Positions 15,299-23,315 of a stretch of 32,105 nt of DNA are shown one piece after another. The translations under genes were made by a program, and so were the position numbers. The number at the start of each line of letters is the position of its first letter. Positions within the stretch are counted from its first letter, which is position 1. The notes under the pieces are model-generated. The model was given only the letters and a program-made list of their open reading frames with translations, did not search any database and was not told the origin of the DNA. The stretch is from Planctomycetota bacterium (GTDB lineage Bacteria; Planctomycetota; UBA8108; UBA1146), in NCBI GenBank assembly GCA_028825265.1, contig JAPKAM010000019.1, positions 1 to 32,105 on the forward strand, in the 5' to 3' direction.

Positions 15299-17419
15299 TC
15301 AGGGGCAGTTCGAAAAAGAATCACATCCACCGAGGATGCCTACACGAATACCACAGGAAGGAAAAGGAGCAGCAGGAGCCAGTCCACCCTGGAAAATGTA
15401 GTCCAGCAGGTAAACCACATCAGAAATATCTGCTGTGCCACTTCCATTCGTATCTAGAGAGTAAGGACAAACGGAAATCACATTCCCGAAGAGTACACTC
15501 AAGATTTGAACAGCATCGGTAATGTCAATCACCCCATCCTGGTTCCCGTCACCGCTAATAAATGGCACCCCTTGGCAACGATCCAGAATGCCATCCAGGT
15601 TTCCGTCTACAGCACCGGCAGCGAGATCGCAACTATCAGGAACACTGTTTCCATCACAATCGACATCACCTGAAGCGAGGTCACAACTGTCTGGAATTGC
15701 GTTGCCGTTGCAATCGAGAGCGGCCCCGGTAGCGATCTCACAAAAATCGAGAAGACCGTTCAGATTGCAGTCATCTTCAGAAATCTGACATTCGTCAGGG
15801 ATTCCATCACCATTACAATCCTCGGAAGTTCCAGATGCGAGATCATCAGGGTCAGGTACAGAGTTGCCGTTGCAATCCGGTGTCGGAAATGCGCCAAGAA
15901 TCAAAAACACCGTGGTCGTGCCGCTGATCTCATTACCGGTAATCAGGAGTGGCTGCCCCAGAGCATTATCCTCCGGCTTGACGTAGACGATGGATTCTAC
16001 CCCCAGATCACCAGCAGCCTGGCTCTCGATATTAGCGCCGAAATTTCGATTACTGAAGTATCCCAGCAACTGCGAAGAAGCAGGCGTGGTCACGTCGTAG
16101 GCGAAAATCCCCCCCTGCCTTTCCATACCAATGAAGGCCAGATTTCGGTCTCCGATTTGCGCAACAACCACCGCTTCGGGTTCACAACCCTTGTTGTCGG
16201 ACCGACCATCCGCAGAATTATTACTGGTGCTATTCGAGTTGAAATTTTCTGTTTCAAGAGCGGCGATGGTCACCGCAAACTCGTCGCCACTGTCGTAAAC
16301 CAGTTCGGCACCCGCACTCATATTAAAGATGGAGAAAGAGCGACTTCCGTAGCAATAGACCTCATCAAAATCACCATCTCCATCGAGATCCCCGTCGATG
16401 GTTGAAACGAAAAGACGACCCATATTGCCATTTTGTTGCAAAAAAGCGGCATTCGGAAAAGTGACCGGATCCAGATTCAGAGTTCTCGCCCTTCCGGCTT
16501 CGTTACGGGCATCTCCTTCATTAGCCGTGAGCAGATAATTCTGCCCGTTGACCTGATAAGTGACGGAGCTGTCCGGCATGTACATGCCGTGGACTGGCCA
16601 GTTACTGATGTTGATTCCTCCATCCGAATCGCTTCCGTCGAGACCGTTTCCGACGATTGAATGGTCCTTGGTACCCAGCGTATGAATCGAAGTTGCGGTC
16701 GCAGTAGGGATATCGATGACCACCACAGAATTCTGCTCCTGGCAAACCGCATAGGCGGTCGTGTTGTCGGGCGTCACGGCTATGTACTCAGGCTCAAGAT
16801 CTATGCTGGCCGACAAGCCCGGGAAGATTCGAACTCCTGCATTTCTCAGGGCTGCTTCCTGGCCGTTGAACACGGCAAAACTGACGGTCGAAACAAAACC
16901 AGTCTGAAGATTCACAATCGAAACTGAACCTGGTGGATTCGCGGCTCCTATCGGTTGTCCCTCGTTTGCAGTCAAGGCCAGATGATTGGATGTGACATAG
17001 AGCATATCGGGTAAGGCGCCAACCACATGAGTGGCTTGTAGCACGCCCGAGGTCGTGAAGACCTGAACCGAGCCTGGATTGGCCAAGTTTGCTGCAGGCA
17101 CGGCAGCCACCACAAAACTAGTGGTCCCATTATCCCAGATCCGTACATGACTGGCAGCGCCGATGGTGTTCACGAAACCGATCAGAGACAAAGTACCAGT
17201 CGGATTCAATTGTAGTATATCCAGATTTCCGGTGCTGGCATTGGTCACAAAAATCCGATCGCTTCGCGGATCGTGAGCGACGATTTCCGACGCACTCCCC
17301 TCAAAAACACCCGAGTGATGGGTGCCCAAAGGCACCAGATCCAGAGATCCTCCGGCAATAAGACACGAATTGAAGACACAAAAAACACCAAGAATGGAAG
17401 CTATTACACCAGGACGCAT
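15299..17419 (-). CDS. Choice-of-anchor-I family surface protein with calcium repeats and C-terminal dockerin
   Basis: A 706-residue exported protein. After a signal peptide (about 1-22) comes a seven-bladed-propeller-like choice-of-anchor-I region of about 490 residues. Its hallmarks are SASEIVAHDPRSDRIFVTNA, SLTANEG-type motifs (LALTANEGQP, YLLTANEGDARNE), SIDLEPEYIAVTPD and LGTKDHSIVGNGLDGSDSDGGI. Residues 515-619 are five or six copies of a Cys-containing calcium-binding repeat (DCNGNxIPDxCDLASG). Residues 620-706 are a dockerin-type module (GDGNQDGVIDITDA, DTNGSGTADISDV, closing PFPSCG). No catalytic residues can be assigned; a structural or adhesive surface role is inference. GAGGG precedes the ATG at moderate distance. 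It lies inside the putative insertion, downstream of the SRPBCC gene with a 196-bp A/T-rich gap. Confidence 0.88.
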   Translation of the reverse strand: MRPGVIASILGVFCVFNSCLIAGGSLDLVPLGTHHSGVFEGSASEIVAHDPRSDRIFVTNASTGNLDILQLNPTGTLSLIGFVNTIGAASHVRIWDNGTTSFVVAAVPAANLANPGSVQVFTTSGVLQATHVVGALPDMLYVTSNHLALTANEGQPIGAANPPGSVSIVNLQTGFVSTVSFAVFNGQEAALRNAGVRIFPGLSASIDLEPEYIAVTPDNTTAYAVCQEQNSVVVIDIPTATATSIHTLGTKDHSIVGNGLDGSDSDGGINISNWPVHGMYMPDSSVTYQVNGQNYLLTANEGDARNEAGRARTLNLDPVTFPNAAFLQQNGNMGRLFVSTIDGDLDGDGDFDEVYCYGSRSFSIFNMSAGAELVYDSGDEFAVTIAALETENFNSNSTSNNSADGRSDNKGCEPEAVVVAQIGDRNLAFIGMERQGGIFAYDVTTPASSQLLGYFSNRNFGANIESQAAGDLGVESIVYVKPEDNALGQPLLITGNEISGTTTVFLILGAFPTPDCNGNSVPDPDDLASGTSEDCNGDGIPDECQISEDDCNLNGLLDFCEIATGAALDCNGNAIPDSCDLASGDVDCDGNSVPDSCDLAAGAVDGNLDGILDRCQGVPFISGDGNQDGVIDITDAVQILSVLFGNVISVCPYSLDTNGSGTADISDVVYLLDYIFQGGLAPAAPFPSCGIRVGILGGCDSFSNCP
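15563..15877 (-). repeat. Tandem Cys/Asp calcium-binding repeats in the surface protein gene
   Basis: This coding stretch holds five to six imperfect units of roughly 16-19 codons with the pattern DCxGNxxPDxCxLAxG, resembling thrombospondin type-3 or EF-hand-like repeats. The units between about 15570 and 15720 are the most alike at the DNA level, suggesting recent duplication. Confidence 0.75.
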
Positions 17420-17615
17420 CGGTATATCCCTCGCTGAATAGAGAAGACCTATAACGCTAAATTTTTCAAATACTCGGCCTGGTTATACAATCGGAACTGC
17501 GCGTCTCACTACAGAAACTCATCGTCAAAAATTCCCAAAATAGATCATCGTTTCCATGAATAGAAGGCAACAAACTATCATTACTTTCCAGTACCAGACA
17601 CTTCAAAAACGCTGT

Positions 17616-18056
17616 TCATTGCATTATGGGGTAAGCAATGATTCGTTTCAATTTTGATTTCACGTACAGTGCATGTGCCAGAGTTCCCAACGGCCCCAGG
17701 GGAAGCGCGGAAGTCACGAGATGAAAAAAACGAATGTCCTCCGGTTGTTCGGTTATTTCGTGATAATGATGCAAGTATCGGTAGGGACCGACATGTTGGA
17801 CATCGAAAAAGGAACGTCTCTCCTGAATATTCTGGATTTCTGAAAGCCAAGTTTGCCCCCCCAGGAAAGGTATTGATATCTGATACTTGATGAGAAGCCC
17901 GTCGAATATTCCAGCAGGTATATCGCTAACGATGGGAAAAGACAAATTCTCAGGAGTGCTATGATCTAGATTCTTCGGCGTGCTGATAAATTCCCATGCC
18001 CTGTCAAGATCTGTGGGAATCACCTGTTCGCGTACAAGATGGGAAATTCTGGACAT
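17616..18056 (-). CDS. SRPBCC (START-like) ligand-binding protein
   Basis: A 146-residue member of the SRPBCC hydrophobic-ligand-binding superfamily, in the subgroup often labelled cyclase/dehydrase-like. Diagnostic features are the opening VIPTDLDRAWEFISTPKNLD, the central LSFPIVSD...GLLIKYQISIPFLG, a Q-x-W-x-SEI strand and GPYRYLHHYHEI. The family ending ALPLGPLGTLAHALYVKSKLKRI completes the match. The ligand is unknown. GGGAG lies six bases before the ATG at 18056. It starts 23 bp after the ATP-grasp stop on the same strand, so the two are probably one transcript. Because it lies inside the putative insertion, that pairing may have been brought in together with the replacement gene end. 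Confidence 0.85.
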   Translation of the reverse strand: MSRISHLVREQVIPTDLDRAWEFISTPKNLDHSTPENLSFPIVSDIPAGIFDGLLIKYQISIPFLGGQTWLSEIQNIQERRSFFDVQHVGPYRYLHHYHEITEQPEDIRFFHLVTSALPLGPLGTLAHALYVKSKLKRIIAYPIMQ

Positions 18057-18079
18057 TGCGATCTCCCGAAAAGTAGTTT

Positions 18080-19507
18080 TTAAACCCCCAGAATCTCAGG
18101 AAGGACCTCTGTCAGCAACCGATCCGCTTCAGTTGAATCTGCTGCAATAGCAATCACATCGAACTTCCCCGAACCGATCAGCGGGCCGACATTGTAGAGC
18201 AGGAACTGTCCGTCACCGCTGCCGGCATCGAACAGGTGACTACCGATCCGCTGGCAGATTTCCGTGAAGGAAACTCCGATCAAATCTTGATGGACGAAAT
18301 CCTGTGCTCTGTACGCTGGCCGCTGGCCGGGAATCACTCGATCGACCAGATGCATCGGAGTGCTAGTTCCTCCCCAGCGTCCGTTGCATTCAGTGATCTT
18401 CAGCTGCGGGTCTCGCTCCAGATCGCCGACCACCAGGTGATCGAAGGAACAGCGACCGACGTACCCGAGTTGTTGTAATGCGAAGGCAATGGCGAACGAT
18501 TGCCGCTCCAGCCCCTGATTGATCTCATCTGGCAAGGTCGAGGGGTGGCTCCCGATAAACAGTTTCTCCTCACCGGCCAGGATCTGTTCATAGACTCCAT
18601 CGAGCCGCGGCAGTTCGCTCCCCTTGGGCGGGATCCACCACTGGGTGGAGGGCGAGAGATCGGTCTCTTCCCAGACACAGGCGAGCACCTCTTCCCCTGC
18701 AGGCCAGTCCATCGACAACAATGACTCTTCGACCACTTTTTGCAGTGCCGCTTCATCGAGATGCTGCAACGGCTCCACCAGCAGCAGGCGATTTCCCATG
18801 GCAGAAGCGCAGCGGGTTCTCTTGATCGCAACTCGTTTGACCCCGGAAAACATCTGGCGCAGATGCTTCGTCAGGGTCGGAACATCGGTGGCTGTGCGGG
18901 TGAGCACCAGAGCATCCTCCCCCAGTACTGCAGCGACCAGTTCAGAGAAATGAGCCTTGTCATTAGCGATCCAGGTCACCACAGGAGGAGGGGCGATCAC
19001 TTGCACCGGCACTTTCGCCTCGCGGTGGATACGTGCGGCGAGTTCCCACGAGTCCTCGATCCCCATGTACGGCTCGATCAATAGTCCCTGACCACTGCGT
19101 GCGCAATCCACCAAGGTCGAGAAGGCCGGTGGAGCCCAGCAACCGCTCGATACTTTCAAAGGTCCATCGGGAGGGAAGGCAAAGATGTGCCGGGGAGAGC
19201 CGAGGAGCAGTTGATCGCGGCAGTACTCCTCGTATCCGGCGGCCGGTTCGGTGACGGTGGCGAACAGGTCACCATCGCCACAGCGTAATCGGGCCCGGTG
19301 CTGGTACTGGTCCACCCCATCGATGCCATCGAGGAAGGGGATCCCCGACACGTCATCGAGGTGCAACACCGGCCAGCGACGATCACCTTGCCAGCGATGC
19401 GCATCCAAGTGGCTCTGAACCGTCGCTAAGGCATGCTTCTCGGAGAAGGCTGCTGCGGCGATTTCCATCGAGCTCAGGTCCGTTCGCTGCGGATCCCCCA
19501 ACGACAT
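18080..19507 (-). CDS. ATP-grasp family protein (pre-ATP-grasp/PGM1-like)
   Basis: A 475-residue probable ligase of the ATP-grasp superfamily; such enzymes join a carboxylate to an amine or thiol using ATP. The C-terminal half holds GYVGRCSFDHLV (349-360) and the metal/ATP site ITECNGRWGGTSTP (371-384), close to the E-x-N-x-R-x-GG-T-x-x-P of peptide-ligase relatives such as PGM1. The N-terminal half has SPRHIFAF and IANDKAHFSEL typical of the pre-ATP-grasp domain. AGGAGG lies seven bases before the ATG. Residues 425-455 are encoded by a 91-bp sequence repeated at 14621-14711, and the last 20 residues differ from those of the displaced copy. The present gene may therefore be a chimera with an imported 3' end. 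Substrate unknown. Confidence 0.85.
   Translation of the reverse strand: MSLGDPQRTDLSSMEIAAAAFSEKHALATVQSHLDAHRWQGDRRWPVLHLDDVSGIPFLDGIDGVDQYQHRARLRCGDGDLFATVTEPAAGYEEYCRDQLLLGSPRHIFAFPPDGPLKVSSGCWAPPAFSTLVDCARSGQGLLIEPYMGIEDSWELAARIHREAKVPVQVIAPPPVVTWIANDKAHFSELVAAVLGEDALVLTRTATDVPTLTKHLRQMFSGVKRVAIKRTRCASAMGNRLLLVEPLQHLDEAALQKVVEESLLSMDWPAGEEVLACVWEETDLSPSTQWWIPPKGSELPRLDGVYEQILAGEEKLFIGSHPSTLPDEINQGLERQSFAIAFALQQLGYVGRCSFDHLVVGDLERDPQLKITECNGRWGGTSTPMHLVDRVIPGQRPAYRAQDFVHQDLIGVSFTEICQRIGSHLFDAGSGDGQFLLYNVGPLIGSGKFDVIAIAADSTEADRLLTEVLPEILGV
18144..18234. repeat. 91-bp direct repeat, right copy
   Basis: Identical to 14621-14711 and in the same orientation, 3,432 bp apart. It covers codons 425-455 of the intact ATP-grasp gene. 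Confidence 0.95.
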
Positions 19508-19715
19508 CTTCTGTCCTCCTGCCGCTCATCTGATGAACAGAAATCACCTTACGTCTTCATTCCTGAAATCCAGGAAATGGCCCCAATTGAACGGGTGGCG
19601 GCCAGTTCCCATCCGGTTTCGAACCCAGCATACACGACCCAACGGAAATTTCCTTCCGGTAGGTTGACCCTTGCACCACGACTCGAACCTGCGATCTTTC
19701 GCAGCAGGAGGTTCG

Positions 19716-20534
19716 ATGGAAGTACTGCGACACGGGCGACTCGGGCCATCGATCGGACTCACGCTGGCGTGGCTGGCGTGGCTCCCGTGGCTGCTACTGG
19801 GTTGTCAGACTCCGGAGACTGGGCACGAATCTGCGGCCATCGGTAGTCACCCTCCAGCCCGAGTGCTCTTCGTCGGCAACAGTTTCACCTTCTGGCGAGG
19901 GGGGCTCGCCCAGCATCTCCAGGCCCTCTCCGATTCGATGGACCCCCCTCTCGGATACGAAACCGCACAAGTGGTCCAGGGGGGAGCATCGCTCGAGGTG
20001 ATGTGGAATCAGACCGATGCGCGCGATCAGATCGCCCATGGCCAGTTCGATGTCGTGGTGCTTCAAGAGGACCTGCCCGAGACCGATGTCGAATCGTTCC
20101 GCAAGTACTCACGCAAATTTGTCGAGGCGGTGCGGGATGCGGGAGCCAGGCCGATCCTCTTCATGGCCTGGGAGTATGATCGGCTCCGCTGGATCTCGCT
20201 GGATGAGATCATTGCGGCTCACCAGCAGGTGGCCGATCAACTACAAGTCGAGGTGGCTCCGGTGGGGCTGGCGTGGCGCAATTCAACGAACCAGCAACCC
20301 GAACTGAATATGTACGCCAGAGATGCCGAACATCCGAGCGTCGCTGGCATGTTCCTCTCTCTGATGGTGATCGAGAGCACCATCTCAGGGATCGATCCTG
20401 TCGAACGGGCCCCGAAGACTCTTCCCATCCGCGGCCTGCAAGGACTCCACGAAGATGCGCTTAATTTCCTGCGCAGCATCGCCCAACAGTCAATTCAACA
20501 ATGGAATCAACAGTGGAATCATCGGCCCCGCTGA
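19716..20534 (+). CDS. SGNH/GDSL-like hydrolase lipoprotein
   Basis: A 272-residue envelope lipoprotein with an SGNH-hydrolase fold, expected to be an esterase or related hydrolase. The signal peptide ends in the lipobox LLLGC with Cys30. Conserved blocks are VLFVGNSFTFW with the nucleophile Ser56, the oxyanion glycines VVQGGASLE (89-90), VVVLQEDLPET, and DAEHPSVAGMFL with Asp203 and His206 as the acid/base pair. The usual GDSL is GNSF here, as in a known subgroup. The frame opens at 19671, but AGGAGG lies four bases before the ATG at 19716. The 3' end has a 12-bp duplication encoding QQWN twice. It is divergent from the ATP-grasp gene and convergent with the methyltransferase gene. Confidence 0.85.
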   Translation: MEVLRHGRLGPSIGLTLAWLAWLPWLLLGCQTPETGHESAAIGSHPPARVLFVGNSFTFWRGGLAQHLQALSDSMDPPLGYETAQVVQGGASLEVMWNQTDARDQIAHGQFDVVVLQEDLPETDVESFRKYSRKFVEAVRDAGARPILFMAWEYDRLRWISLDEIIAAHQQVADQLQVEVAPVGLAWRNSTNQQPELNMYARDAEHPSVAGMFLSLMVIESTISGIDPVERAPKTLPIRGLQGLHEDALNFLRSIAQQSIQQWNQQWNHRPR

Positions 20535-20640
20535 CCCCCGTCTCGACGATCGATCGAACTTTGGGTGCTAGCCCCCATCGGGTGCGAAATTTCACCGAAG
20601 CAGACCGTGGGCGGCGTTCTCGATTCAGCGGTGAGTGGCT

Positions 20641-21753
20641 TCACTCCACATCATAGATGAGCAAGTGTACATCCAGGTCGCCATTGACCAGCGGGATCTT
20701 GTGGCTCGGCTGCAGCAGGATCGCCTTCTCGTAAGCATCGGTGCCTGACAGCAACGCCACGCGCCAACCATGCAACCTTCGGATGGCCCGACCCAACCGA
20801 GCCGGGAAATCAGGCTCCGTCCCCAGTCTTTTTCCATAGGGAGGATTGGTCACCAACAACTTGGGTGCTCCATCGGGTTGCAGGTCGAGTATCGATTGCT
20901 GACGAAAGGCGAGCTTGATTCCAGCAATCTTGGCATTTTCTCGAGCGATCTCGAGAATCTCGGAGTCGGAATCTGCGGCGATAATGGAAGGCTTCTGGCC
21001 AGTCACATCGCCACGGAGAGATCCTCGCAGTGCCCGCATCTGTTGCGCTTGAGTCTCTCCATGACACGCCCAGCGCTCGAAGCCAAACCGCTCACGCGCG
21101 AGCCCGGGAGCGACCCCGGAGGCCCACAACGCCGACTCGATGGCGATGGTTCCGGATCCACACATCGGATCGATCAGGGGAGAACGGCGATCCCAACCGA
21201 CCATGCGCAAGATCGCTGCGGCCAGCGTCTCTCGTAATGGTGCCCCACCCCCCTTGGCCCTGTATCCACGGAGATGAAGTGGCGAACCAGACATGTCGAG
21301 ATAGAAGGTCGCCTTGTCATTGGCAAGGTACACAAACACTCGAACATCTGGATCATCCCGGTCCACCGAAGGGCGATCCCCTTCCCGATCACGGACCTGA
21401 TCCACGATGGCGTCCTTGACTCGTAACGCCACGAAGCCGCTGTGATTCAAGGTGCTGCCCACGGCCACAGAACTGACGGCAAAGGTTTGCTGGGTTGTGA
21501 TGTACGGTGACCAATCCACGGCACGAACGGCATCGTACAGCTGATCCGCAGTGGTCACCGGACCGCGCCCCATGACCACGAGAATTCTCTGAGCGATACG
21601 GCTCTCTAGGCAGGCTCTCCAGCCTTCACTCCAATCGCCACGAAACGGTATGCCGCCGCGATTCAACCGAACACTCCTGAAATCGAGTTCCCGCAATTCA
21701 TCGCACAGTACATCTTCGGTGAGGCGAATCGCCGATGCGTAGAACTCCTGCAT
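20641..21753 (-). CDS. rlmL: THUMP-domain 23S rRNA methyltransferase (RlmL-like)
   Basis: A 370-residue protein: N-terminal THUMP RNA-binding domain (about 1-155) and C-terminal class-I SAM-dependent methyltransferase. HLRGYR (160-165) is the linker signature of the YcbY/RlmL group. The SAM-binding loop is DPMCGSGTIAIE (195-206), the acidic residue after strand 2 is in AADSDSE, and the catalytic motif is TNPPYGKRLG (302-311). NPPY marks N-methylation, in this family of guanine 2445 of 23S rRNA (E. coli numbering). It corresponds to the N-terminal half of the fused E. coli enzyme. The start at 21753 has GGAG six bases upstream; the in-frame ATG at 21765 has none. Confidence 0.88.
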   Translation of the reverse strand: MQEFYASAIRLTEDVLCDELRELDFRSVRLNRGGIPFRGDWSEGWRACLESRIAQRILVVMGRGPVTTADQLYDAVRAVDWSPYITTQQTFAVSSVAVGSTLNHSGFVALRVKDAIVDQVRDREGDRPSVDRDDPDVRVFVYLANDKATFYLDMSGSPLHLRGYRAKGGGAPLRETLAAAILRMVGWDRRSPLIDPMCGSGTIAIESALWASGVAPGLARERFGFERWACHGETQAQQMRALRGSLRGDVTGQKPSIIAADSDSEILEIARENAKIAGIKLAFRQQSILDLQPDGAPKLLVTNPPYGKRLGTEPDFPARLGRAIRRLHGWRVALLSGTDAYEKAILLQPSHKIPLVNGDLDVHLLIYDVE

Positions 21754-21812
21754 CAAAAACTCCATCCAACACTGAAGCCTGAGGCTCTCCCGATGGAGAA
21801 ACCAGGAAGTAC

Positions 21813-21857
21813 ATCAAGCAGAAGTAGACCGAGCAGAAGTATATCGAGCAAGTGGCT
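21813..21857. repeat. 15-bp tandem repeat, about 3 copies
   Basis: Units ATCAAGCAGAAGTAG, ACCGAGCAGAAGTAT and ATCGAGCAAGTGGCT lie end to end in the gap between the oxidoreductase and methyltransferase genes. The first two agree at 11 or more positions; the third is partly decayed. No gene is supported in the 229-bp gap. Confidence 0.55.
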
Positions 21858-21982
21858 CACTCCCCTCGATTGAGTTCTGAAATCGCGGACTCTCCCGCGG
21901 ACACCGGAGAGCGCGGAAGAAGATGCCAAAGTACTGATCGATGCTTGGTGGTTCAAGTCGGAGCACAGTCCCATCGTATTTT

Positions 21983-23077
21983 TCATGCTAGCGGCCAATC
22001 GGTGTAGCCCTCTTCCCCACCCAGATAAAAGGATCTCCGGTTCCAGGGAGTCAGCGGCAAATCCTCGCGTAATCTTCGCCGTAAATCTGGATTCGAGATG
22101 AAATCACGACCGAAGATGACCCCATCGCATCGTCCAGAATCGAGAGCATCCCGCGCACTCTCACGGGTATATCCACCACCAGCCAGGTACAACCCCGCAG
22201 GTCCGCCGGAGAAGGACTTCCTCATTCGCTGACAGATCTCCGCCAGTCCGGGCTCACGTTGACCGACCGAGAAACTCTCGACCACATCCAGAAAAGCAAT
22301 CTTTAGCAGAGCCAGTTGCTCAGCAAGAGTTCCGTAGGTTTCCAGCATGTTCTCATCCCCCCGATCTCCAGCGAGATCACCGCTGATAGGAGAGACCCGG
22401 TATCCGACCTTTTCTTCTCCCCACACTCCGATCACAGCAGCGGTAACCTCGAGACAGAAGCGAAGCCGGTTCTCCAATGAACCACCGTACTGATCGGTTC
22501 GGTCATTGATGCCCGAACGAAGGAACTGCTCCAACAAGTATCCATTGGCCCCGTGGATCTCCACTCCATCGAATCCCGCTTCCATGGCATTGCTGGCAGC
22601 TCGTCGAAAAGACTCGACCAGTTGCGGAATCTCTTCACTCGACAACGATCTCGGAGTGGAGCAGGGAGCTCTGTTGCCCTGCGCATCGATATAGGTTTTG
22701 CTCTTTGCAGGCTGCTCGGTCGACGATACTGGGTCCTGATTTTCGGGCTGCAGAGATCTGTGGCTGACCCTTCCGACGTGCCACAACTGGCAGATGATCT
22801 GACCTCCGACTCGGTGAACCTTGTCGGTGACCTGCTTCCACCCCTGAACCTGATCGCGCTGGTGAATCCCGGGGGTCGCAAAATAGCCGTGCCCCTCGGG
22901 ACAAATCGGGGTCGCTTCGGAGATGATGACCACCGCCCCATCGGAGGGATCAGCCCTTTGAGCGTAGTATTCTGCCTGCATCGCTCCAGGGAGATTTCCC
23001 GGCTGAATCGCTCTCGAACGGGTCAAGGGAGCCATCCAGATGGGCCACCGCCCGCCCTGTTCACTGATCAGCGACAT
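21983..23077 (-). CDS. Old-yellow-enzyme family NADH:flavin oxidoreductase (NemA-like)
   Basis: A 364-residue FMN-dependent ene-reductase of the NemA/OYE class, which reduces activated C=C bonds or nitro groups with NAD(P)H. Evidence in order: MAPLTRSRA near the N-terminus, SEATPICPEGHGY, QLWHVGRVSH (Gln97 region), then the active site EIHGANGYLLEQFL with substrate-binding His175 and Asn178 and proton donor Tyr180. SGINDRTDQYGGSLENR and, near the end, GVIFGRDFISNPDL (FMN phosphate site) follow. Length matches the class. GAGGGG five bases before the ATG at 23077 fixes the start; the frame extends to 23173 without a better site. It is divergent from the phosphate cluster. Confidence 0.93.
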   Translation of the reverse strand: MSLISEQGGRWPIWMAPLTRSRAIQPGNLPGAMQAEYYAQRADPSDGAVVIISEATPICPEGHGYFATPGIHQRDQVQGWKQVTDKVHRVGGQIICQLWHVGRVSHRSLQPENQDPVSSTEQPAKSKTYIDAQGNRAPCSTPRSLSSEEIPQLVESFRRAASNAMEAGFDGVEIHGANGYLLEQFLRSGINDRTDQYGGSLENRLRFCLEVTAAVIGVWGEEKVGYRVSPISGDLAGDRGDENMLETYGTLAEQLALLKIAFLDVVESFSVGQREPGLAEICQRMRKSFSGGPAGLYLAGGGYTRESARDALDSGRCDGVIFGRDFISNPDLRRRLREDLPLTPWNRRSFYLGGEEGYTDWPLA

Positions 23078-23178
23078 CGTCACCCCTCTTCGATGAATAG
23101 AACTGGCTCCAGCAAGCCTCAGGGGCTCTCCTGAGGCGTTACAATACTGGATCTGATCTTCCGACCCGAGCAATTATT

Positions 23179-23222
23179 CGCTCATCACTTCTCCTTAACT
23201 TCTTCTTCACATTCACCTCATA
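23179..23222 (+). promoter_or_regulatory. Candidate Pho box: four 11-bp direct repeats
   Basis: Four adjacent 11-base units, CGCTCATCACT, TCTCCTTAACT, TCTTCTTCACA and TTCACCTCATA, have related cores (ATCACT, TTAACT, TTCACA, CTCATA) spaced exactly 11 bp apart. Response regulators of the PhoB/PhoP type bind direct repeats with this period, and TTAAC/TTCACA cores resemble known Pho boxes. The repeats lie 94 bp upstream of the OprO/P-like porin gene, the first gene of a phosphate-uptake cluster, which makes the reading attractive. The units are imperfect and the case rests on inspection alone. Confidence 0.4.
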
Positions 23223-23315
23223 CTCTCCCACCGAGGAGATCATGGCGTTTTCAGAGGAGATTCCTCGTCTCGCGCTCCGATACAGGACGCGACCGAAAGA
23301 CAGAAAGGCACAGTA

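Larger units (their letters stand above)
14621..18234. mobile_element. Putative 3.4-kb insertion bounded by 91-bp direct repeats
   Basis: The segment between two identical 91-bp repeats lies inside what was once one ATP-grasp gene. The right repeat is in the intact gene; the left repeat starts a cut-off copy of the 3' end. Integrative elements that use the 3' end of a gene as attachment site leave this pattern: the element brings a replacement 3' end and displaces the original. Cargo is a small ORF, a choice-of-anchor-I/dockerin gene and a SRPBCC gene, with A/T-rich spacers. No integrase, transposase or terminal inverted repeat is present. Homologous recombination between related loci, or a mis-assembly, could also explain it. 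Confidence 0.5.

Noticed and set aside
14980-15522. 180-residue plus-strand frame across the end of the hypothetical ORF and the start of the surface-protein gene
   Set aside because: It overlaps the clear dockerin-encoding 3' end of the minus-strand gene and its product is Lys/Arg/His-rich low-complexity sequence with no family features.
15563-15877. CRISPR-like array
   Set aside because: The repeats are in frame, protein-coding and vary in length; there are no identical repeats with unique spacers and no cas genes.
14621-18234. Insertion sequence or composite transposon
   Set aside because: No transposase, no terminal inverted repeats and no short target duplication are visible; the 91-bp repeats are coding and homologous to the host gene, which fits a gene-end insertion better.
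20535-20640. Terminator between the convergent SGNH and methyltransferase genes
   Set aside because: Only 3-4 bp stems (GGTG/CACC, GGG/CCC) were found, with no T-run.
21753-21998. 81-residue minus-strand frame with a leucine-rich stretch
   Set aside because: The leucines come from the 15-bp repeat; it overlaps the start of the methyltransferase gene and the end of the oxidoreductase gene.
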